Below, piece by piece: positions 59,527-64,000 of a stretch of DNA of 64,000 bases. A program made the translations under genes and the position numbers. This stretch comes from Sulfurospirillum arsenophilum NBRC 109478 (lineage in GTDB: Bacteria; Campylobacterota; Campylobacteria; Campylobacterales; Sulfurospirillaceae): assembly GCF_000813345.1 (NCBI RefSeq), contig NZ_BBQF01000004.1, forward strand, positions 62,001-126,000. The letters are read 5' to 3'. The notes below the pieces were generated by a model. It made no database searches and was not told the origin of the DNA. It worked only from the letters and a program-made list of their open reading frames with translations. How positions within the stretch are numbered: position 1 is the stretch's first letter; the number at the start of each line of letters is the position of its first letter.

Positions 59527-60549
59527 TTATAGAACGATCTCTTGGTGAATATTAAGCCCAAAACCTGACAACCCAACATAATCTTTACGCTTCGTGGTTG
59601 AGAGCAAATTGATATTGACTACACCGAGTTTTTTAAGAATTTGCGCACCAATGCCAAACTCTCGAAGCTCTGGGTTTGTAGTGTATTCGTTGTCGATAAA
59701 GACAAAAAGTCCATTGTTTGCTTTAAGATACTCAATCGCTTTTAGCACACCTTGAAATTTTTTGTCGTTCGCTAAAAGTTCATTGTCTGGCAAAATGTGG
59801 TGAAACTTCACAGCACTGGTTGTACCGATCTCGCCAAAAGCGTAAACGATGTGGTGATTGCCTTCGTGATCGACCATGTCTATTTTGCGAGCATGTGATC
59901 CAAAAAACTCAACGATTCCCGAAGCCACTTCACGAACCAATGACTCAGACTGCATACGGTAAGCTACGATATCAGAGATATAAACAATGTTGATGTCATG
60001 TTTTTTACAAAAAAGGTCAAGATCATCACGGCGTGCCATGTGTCCATCTTCTTTCATTACTTCACAGATGACTGAGACCTCACGAAGGCCTGCTAAACGA
60101 CAAAGATCGACCGAACCCTCTGTATGCCCTGTGCGAACCAATGTTCCGCCTTTACGTGCTATCAGTGGGAAGATATGACCTGGTTTGACAAGCTCGGAGG
60201 GTTGGCTGAGTGAATCTGCAAGTATTTTAATCGTAATATCACGCTCATACGCTGAAATACCTGTCGTACAGACACGTGCATCAACGGAAATGGTAAACGC
60301 TGTTTCATGTTGAGAGTCGTTGTTTTTTACCATAGGGTTAAGACCCAAACGATTAGCGATCTCTTCGGTGACAGGCGTACAAATCAAACCTTTCGCCTCT
60401 GAAGCCATAAAATTGACCTTCTCAGGAGTAGAGAACGTTGCTGCATAAACAAGGTCGCCCTCGTTTTCACGGTCCTCATCATCGACCATCATTACCATCT
60501 TGCCATGCTTGATATCTTCTATCGCTTGTTTGACTCTTTGTATCGGCAT
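59527..60549 (-). CDS. ribB: RibBA: DHBP synthase with degenerate GTP cyclohydrolase II half
   Basis: 340 residues from the ATG at 60549, with GGAGC upstream. DHBP synthase half (~1-200): VDDEDRENEGDLVYAA, TGISAYERDITI, KPGHIFPLIARKGGTLVRTGHTEGSVDL. The C-terminal half aligns with GTP cyclohydrolase II but lacks the zinc cysteines and the catalytic RxxG region (IGTTSAVKFHHILPDNELL stands where the cysteine motif would be). A similar loss is known in the Helicobacter pylori RibBA. First step of the xylene-ring branch of riboflavin synthesis. Confidence 0.92.
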   Translation of the reverse strand: MPIQRVKQAIEDIKHGKMVMMVDDEDRENEGDLVYAATFSTPEKVNFMASEAKGLICTPVTEEIANRLGLNPMVKNNDSQHETAFTISVDARVCTTGISAYERDITIKILADSLSQPSELVKPGHIFPLIARKGGTLVRTGHTEGSVDLCRLAGLREVSVICEVMKEDGHMARRDDLDLFCKKHDINIVYISDIVAYRMQSESLVREVASGIVEFFGSHARKIDMVDHEGNHHIVYAFGEIGTTSAVKFHHILPDNELLANDKKFQGVLKAIEYLKANNGLFVFIDNEYTTNPELREFGIGAQILKKLGVVNINLLSTTKRKDYVGLSGFGLNIHQEIVL

Positions 60550-60593
60550 TTTCGCTCCAAATAAATAATTTAATTGATTATAGTAAATAACCC

Positions 60594-60622
60594 TTGACAA
60601 ACAAATTAAAAATCACTATAAT
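60594..60622 (+). promoter_or_regulatory. Full-consensus sigma-70 promoter of the tRNA pair
   Basis: TTGACA (60594-60599), 17-base spacer, TATAAT (60617-60622): perfect at both boxes. Predicted start near 60629, leaving a leader of about 94 bases that can fold into two hairpins (CTTGG/CCAAG near 60640-60658, CTGG/CCAG near 60671-60686). Confidence 0.8.
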
Positions 60623-60722
60623 TTCACCTCAATTAACGACTTGGTTGAATATCGCCAAGCGCTAAGATAAGCTGGTTAGCTCCAGTTATCAGGGTTCATT
60701 TCCCTTTGTATATTTATAATAT

Positions 60723-60798
<76 letters not shown>

Positions 60799-60820
60799 GT
60801 TTTTCAAATGATGTTCTTCT

Positions 60821-60895
60821 TGGGGATTCGCCAAGCGGTAAGGCACCACGTTTTGGTCGTGGTATTCATAGGTTCGAATCCTATATCCCCATCCA
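60821..60895 (+). tRNA. tRNA-Gln (TTG)
   Basis: 75 bases with CCA encoded; acceptor TGGGGAT/ATCCCCA, anticodon TTG, T-loop GGTTCGAATCC. Follows tRNA-fMet by 22 bases, same transcript. Confidence 0.93.
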
Positions 60896-61076
60896 CCCTT
60901 TTTTCTCACACACAATCATTCAACTTTTTATCTCCCACTCAACACAAAAATTCTATTTTCTGCTGGCGAGTTTAACACTTTGATTGACAATATTTTCTTA
61001 ACTAGAATATTTAAGATAAAATACAAACGATGAAATATAAAATTCAAAAGTAAAATTGTAAATGAAGAGGGATTGA

Positions 61077-61418
61077 ATGGGTGAAAAAGGCAATGTGATG
61101 ATGAAGGCTTTCTTAGATAAAAATGAAATCACTTACAGTCTAGGAACAGGGAAAGAGAAATTTTTAGTCAATTATTACATCAATCATGATCTTGTAGAGT
61201 CAACAATAGCAACTGTTACGTTTTATATGAACAATCCAGAATATGTTGATACGATAACAATTAGTGATTTAGATTCGCATAAATACCATACGGGCTTTTC
61301 ACAACACTATCAAGACTACCAGTTTGATGAAACTCAAAATACCTTTACAATACACGGGGCAATAAGCCAAAAACACAATAATATGCCATTTAGCGTCGTT
61401 CTGAGGCCTATTGTCTAA
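61077..61418 (+). CDS. Hypothetical protein
   Basis: 113 residues; GAGG six bases before the ATG. No signal peptide, membrane segment or cysteine. Predicted beta-rich (ITYSLGTGKEKFLVNYYINH, ATVTFYMNNPEYVDTITISD). No family recognised. A TTGACA lies at 60984 but no well-placed -10 box was found. Confidence 0.55.
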   Translation: MGEKGNVMMKAFLDKNEITYSLGTGKEKFLVNYYINHDLVESTIATVTFYMNNPEYVDTITISDLDSHKYHTGFSQHYQDYQFDETQNTFTIHGAISQKHNNMPFSVVLRPIV

Positions 61419-61492
61419 AGCCTCAGGTCACACTACGACACAGTAAAAGGTTGTCAAAAGATGTGAAGCAAGAGATTTGCGTAAAAAATATT

Positions 61493-62002
61493 CTATTTAC
61501 ACACCTTATTCATAACATCATAATTGATTGACCAAAGACCTTTCTTCTCTTCTTTTGCCCGTTTCAAAGCTTTTTCAAGCTCGCCGGGATAGGCTGCTTT
61601 TTTATAGATACACGCATAGCCATCTTCAATCATTTGACTGGAATAATCCACGCCATTTTTAGTGACCGTTGCCAGTATACGTCCAGATTGATCTTTCTTT
61701 TCGGAATCAACGAGAACACTATCCCCTTTTTTAAAAAACCTAGAAGCATAATCGCTTGCTAGTTTCCCCAACGCTAATTCATCTGAAACAGCTATCCCCA
61801 TTTTCTTTGCATCTTTTTCAAGTTTTGCACTACTATATTTTGCGGGCGTATCAATATAGAGTATTCTAACCTTCTCTTCTTTTTTATCGATCATGACAGT
61901 TAATGTATCACCATCGATGACTTTGGTTACGACACCGGTACTTTCTCCTGCAAAAAGTGGTAATGAGGAGAGGACAGAAGCCATTATCAATTTTTTAAGC
62001 AT
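61493..62002 (-). CDS. Thermonuclease (SNase) family secreted nuclease
   Basis: 169 residues with a signal peptide (cut near LFA-GE, ~18). VTKVIDGDTLTVMID with the metal Asp, VRILYIDTPA with the catalytic Arg, and DQSGRILATV with the second Arg are the staphylococcal-nuclease active site, although the usual Glu after the first Arg is not obvious. EKGLW near the end also fits. Periplasmic or secreted. Confidence 0.85.
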   Translation of the reverse strand: MLKKLIMASVLSSLPLFAGESTGVVTKVIDGDTLTVMIDKKEEKVRILYIDTPAKYSSAKLEKDAKKMGIAVSDELALGKLASDYASRFFKKGDSVLVDSEKKDQSGRILATVTKNGVDYSSQMIEDGYACIYKKAAYPGELEKALKRAKEEKKGLWSINYDVMNKVCK

Positions 62003-62011
62003 TGAGTTCCT

Positions 62012-62392
62012 TTATTTTTGTTCTTCTTTTGTGTTTGCATTTTGAAAAGCTTTATTGGTCATTTGCTGCATTTCCAATACTTCTTGTTTCATTTTGTTTG
62101 TTTCTTTGGATATCGCTTTATTGATCGTGGAAATTGACTCCGGAGACGTGTCTATTTGGTTTAAAAAGTATAGTTCTCTTAGTAAATAACCAAACATTGC
62201 AATCATAACAAGGTACCAAAGGAAATTTGGAATTCCAAAGGTGCGATTGTCGTCTTTTTTATCGGCACGCGTCATAAATTGCCCTAATTCTCTTAAAGGA
62301 TTTTCTTCATCATTTTGCTTGTTGAAAGCGGGTGTGTTGTTTTGGGAGAATTGACCTAAAAGGTCAAGTGTATTATTTTCTTTATGAAACAT
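62012..62392 (-). CDS. Hypothetical single-pass membrane protein
   Basis: 126 residues from the ATG at 62392; a GTG 9 bases earlier is possible. Charged N-terminus, one membrane helix (~55-75, FLWYLVMIAMFGYLL) and a C-terminal helix rich in Lys, Gln and Asn, probably coiled coil. Nine bases upstream of the nuclease gene. No family recognised. Confidence 0.6.
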   Translation of the reverse strand: MFHKENNTLDLLGQFSQNNTPAFNKQNDEENPLRELGQFMTRADKKDDNRTFGIPNFLWYLVMIAMFGYLLRELYFLNQIDTSPESISTINKAISKETNKMKQEVLEMQQMTNKAFQNANTKEEQK

Positions 62393-62487
62393 TTGAAGCA
62401 CTTTCGTTTTTTAATTTTCTATTTCAGTGAGTATCTAAATTAGAGTAGAATTATAGCACTTTGGGACAAAGCTTGTGATTATCCGTT

Positions 62488-62949
62488 TTACTTCACCCGT
62501 TTGTAAACCGTTTTAAAACCACCTGCTTCAGTGGAAATGGTATTTTCATCGACAATTTTATAGGTATTTCCTATTTTAATGGTATCGTCAATTACAATGA
62601 CTTTACTTTCAGAAACATCATACGTTACGGGATTTTTAGTGCCAAAAGAGGACATACTACTTCGATCAAACTCTATTTCCATAATGCCTAAAACCGTTTG
62701 TGCTCTCCATTTTCCAAGCAAAGGATTGTAGTTGATCGTGTGGTCGATGGCATATTTGATGCCAAAGGCAACAAAGAAAAGAACCACACCGCTTGCCAAG
62801 AGGTTTAAAAGTAAGGAAGGGCGTTTGGAATTCTTAGTGGAGCTAGGTCTTCTGGTTTTGGGTACTGCTTTTTTAGCCATTGTTTTTGATTTTGAAGACG
62901 TTGGGCTCTTAGCTCTCGCTTTTTTAGGGGTTTTCTCATCATAAAGCAT
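62488..62949 (-). CDS. Membrane-anchored protein, paralogue of the 63120 gene
   Basis: 153 residues. Lys/Ser/Pro-rich basic N-terminus (~1-45), one membrane helix (~47-66, LLASGVVLFFVAFGIKYA), then a small beta domain starting NPLLGKWRAQTVLGIMEIEF and ending FKTVYKRVK. The beta domain aligns in full with that of the protein at 63120. Unknown function; topology suggests a periplasmic C-terminus. Transcribed divergently from its paralogue; TATAAT on the minus strand at 62998-62993. Confidence 0.65.
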   Translation of the reverse strand: MLYDEKTPKKARAKSPTSSKSKTMAKKAVPKTRRPSSTKNSKRPSLLLNLLASGVVLFFVAFGIKYAIDHTINYNPLLGKWRAQTVLGIMEIEFDRSSMSSFGTKNPVTYDVSESKVIVIDDTIKIGNTYKIVDENTISTEAGGFKTVYKRVK

Positions 62950-63025
62950 CAGGAGCCTTGTTAATTTTATATGTAAGTATTACGCTTTTGTCATTATAGC
63001 ATTTTAAAAAATCTTGCGATTTCCT

Positions 63026-63037
63026 TTTACATGTAAA
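63026..63037. repeat. TTTACATGTAAA palindrome, copy 22
   Basis: Exact copy between the two divergent paralogues, at about -45 of the minus-strand promoter and -60 of the plus-strand one (TATAAT at 63079-63084). Confidence 0.9.
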
Positions 63038-63078
63038 GTTTAAAATACGCCCTCATCGTCATTAAAAGAATCAAATGT

Positions 63079-63084
63079 TATAAT
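63079..63084 (+). promoter_or_regulatory. -10 box TATAAT of the 63120 gene
   Basis: Perfect TATAAT 36 bases before the ATG. Confidence 0.45.
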
Positions 63085-63119
63085 CATCTCCATGAGAGAA
63101 TTAATAAACAAGGTATGCA

Positions 63120-63734
63120 ATGTTTTCTAAATTTATGAAATTTTTTGAAGTTAAAGAAGATGAAACACTTGATTATATGGATCCAGACAAACTGCTTAAA
63201 AACAAACCAAAAGCACTCAAAGACCCTTTAAACCAAGAAGACGAAGATGAGTTTTTTCGTCAACTCGAAGAGGAAGATCGTCAGTTTGAGCATCAAAACA
63301 TACGCCAAGAACCTCGGATGACCCCTAAGAACAGCGCTTCAAGAGAATCTGTTTTAGAAAAAATGCGCCAATGCATGCAAGAGCGTGACTGGAATCCAAA
63401 ACATCACCCAAAAATCCTCATGGGTGTTGCTGCTGTCATCATTGGCTCTGTTATTGTAGCGATTGCCCTACATGAAACGCCCAATCCTCTCATCGGGAAA
63501 TGGCGACCTCAGGGTAAAAACATCTTCTTACCTGTTGGCGATATTGAGTTTGCCAAAGAAAAAATCCAAATGCTCAATGTCACAACCATGGTTAAATACA
63601 CCATCGATGACACCAAAATCACTGTCATAGACTCTACAACCAACACAGGTATTACGTTTTACATCACAAACGATAAAACCATCGAGACCAACCTTTTAGG
63701 TGTCAAAACTACGTATAAGAAGATTGAGAAATGA
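63120..63734 (+). CDS. Membrane-anchored protein, paralogue of the 62949 gene
   Basis: 204 residues. Acidic, Glu/Asp-rich N-terminus (~1-95), one membrane helix (~100-120, ILMGVAAVIIGSVIVAIAL) and a C-terminal beta domain NPLIGKWRPQ ... KTTYKKIEK that matches the paralogue. The cytoplasmic tails differ completely: acidic here, basic there. Its stop overlaps the ybaK start (ATGA). Function unknown. Confidence 0.65.
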   Translation: MFSKFMKFFEVKEDETLDYMDPDKLLKNKPKALKDPLNQEDEDEFFRQLEEEDRQFEHQNIRQEPRMTPKNSASRESVLEKMRQCMQERDWNPKHHPKILMGVAAVIIGSVIVAIALHETPNPLIGKWRPQGKNIFLPVGDIEFAKEKIQMLNVTTMVKYTIDDTKITVIDSTTNTGITFYITNDKTIETNLLGVKTTYKKIEK

Positions 63735-64000
63735 GCCTTAAGAAAACTAATGCAGCACGATTTTTAGACACTCTGAAACTGCCTTATGAGATGACTTCGT
63801 ATGAAGTGGATGAAGAAGACCTTAGTGCGACACATGCAGCAAGCGCACTGGGTGTAGATGCGGCATGTGTGTTTAAAACACTGGTGGCTCGGGATGAAGC
63901 CAAACACATCTTAGTCGCGTGTATTCCCGCAGCAGCAGAAATCGACCTAAAAGCTTTGGCAAAAGTGGCACATGCTAAACGGTGCGAATTGGTTGCAGTA
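63731..64000 (+). CDS. ybaK: YbaK/EbsC aminoacyl-tRNA deacylase (partial)
   Basis: 90 codons from the ATG at 63731 to the window edge. NAARFLDTLKLPYEMTSYEVDEEDLSATHAASALGV and CVFKTLVARDEAKHILVACIPAAAEIDLKALAKVA are typical of YbaK, which clears Cys-tRNA(Pro); the conserved Lys of VFKTLV is present. Full length would be about 155 residues. Confidence 0.9.
   Translation, partial: MSLKKTNAARFLDTLKLPYEMTSYEVDEEDLSATHAASALGVDAACVFKTLVARDEAKHILVACIPAAAEIDLKALAKVAHAKRCELVAV

Overview
The window reads as chromosomal DNA of a Campylobacterota (Epsilonproteobacteria) bacterium, most like Sulfurospirillum. The basis is AT-rich dense coding, many two-component, GGDEF/EAL and Cache signalling proteins, sigma-54 promoters of the GGAACACTT-N-TTGC type, a RibBA with a degenerate second half, and a nif set with a nearby nitrate-assimilation set. 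The genus is inferred from protein character; no rRNA is present.

Layout. 0-7 kb: two drug/metabolite transporters, a Crp/Fnr regulator, PhzF, a zinc hydrolase, a CHAD protein and a two-gene proton-channel/peptidoglycan-anchor pair. 7-14 kb: a GGDEF-EAL protein, a class D beta-lactamase, a Gcr-like membrane protein, a DUF711 protein and a VOC protein. 14-19 kb (minus): nifQ and rpoN, then the operon nifX - DUF269 - nifF - nifW - nifZ - ferredoxin-like - ferredoxin. 19-23 kb: an MscS channel and a soluble sensor-CheW protein. 23-29 kb: nifE-nifN-homocysteine methyltransferase (minus) diverging from a 2[4Fe-4S] ferredoxin, a NifX-fold protein and a flavodiiron protein (plus). 29-34 kb: a histidine kinase/response regulator/c-di-GMP group. 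34-40 kb: nifB, nifV, a Bfd-like protein, an LRR protein, a family-4 uracil-DNA glycosylase and a lipoprotein. 40-47.5 kb: thioesterase, nrt ABC transporter, nasA and nirA. 47.5-51.4 kb: small proteins, an AT-rich TIR-type pair and a DEDDh exonuclease. 51.5-57.8 kb: an ABC permease/ATPase, a divergent heme-copper-oxidase-like protein, a membrane protein, a YceI protein, a phosphoesterase and a truncated histidine kinase. 57.8-64 kb: a KefB-type antiporter, RibBA, tRNA-fMet and tRNA-Gln, a nuclease, small membrane proteins and the start of ybaK.

The nif genes here cover FeMo-cofactor assembly (nifB, E, N, V, X, Q), nitrogenase maturation or protection (nifW, nifZ), electron supply (flavodoxin, ferredoxins) and probably oxygen removal (flavodiiron protein); nifHDK are outside the window. 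Sigma-54 sites precede nifX, nifB, the fdx operon and the sensor-CheW gene, and rpoN lies in the same neighbourhood. The nrt-nas-nir genes make ammonium from nitrate, so the window is largely a nitrogen-acquisition region.

The most unusual signal is the 12-bp palindrome TTTACATGTAAA: 22 exact copies plus four near copies in 64 kb, in genes and between them. Three copies form the -35 box of promoters with identical geometry (17-bp spacer, TATGAT -10). The next most interesting items are the sensor-CheW protein with a nif-type promoter, the TIR/membrane pair, and a terminator-like hairpin in the leader of the fdx operon.
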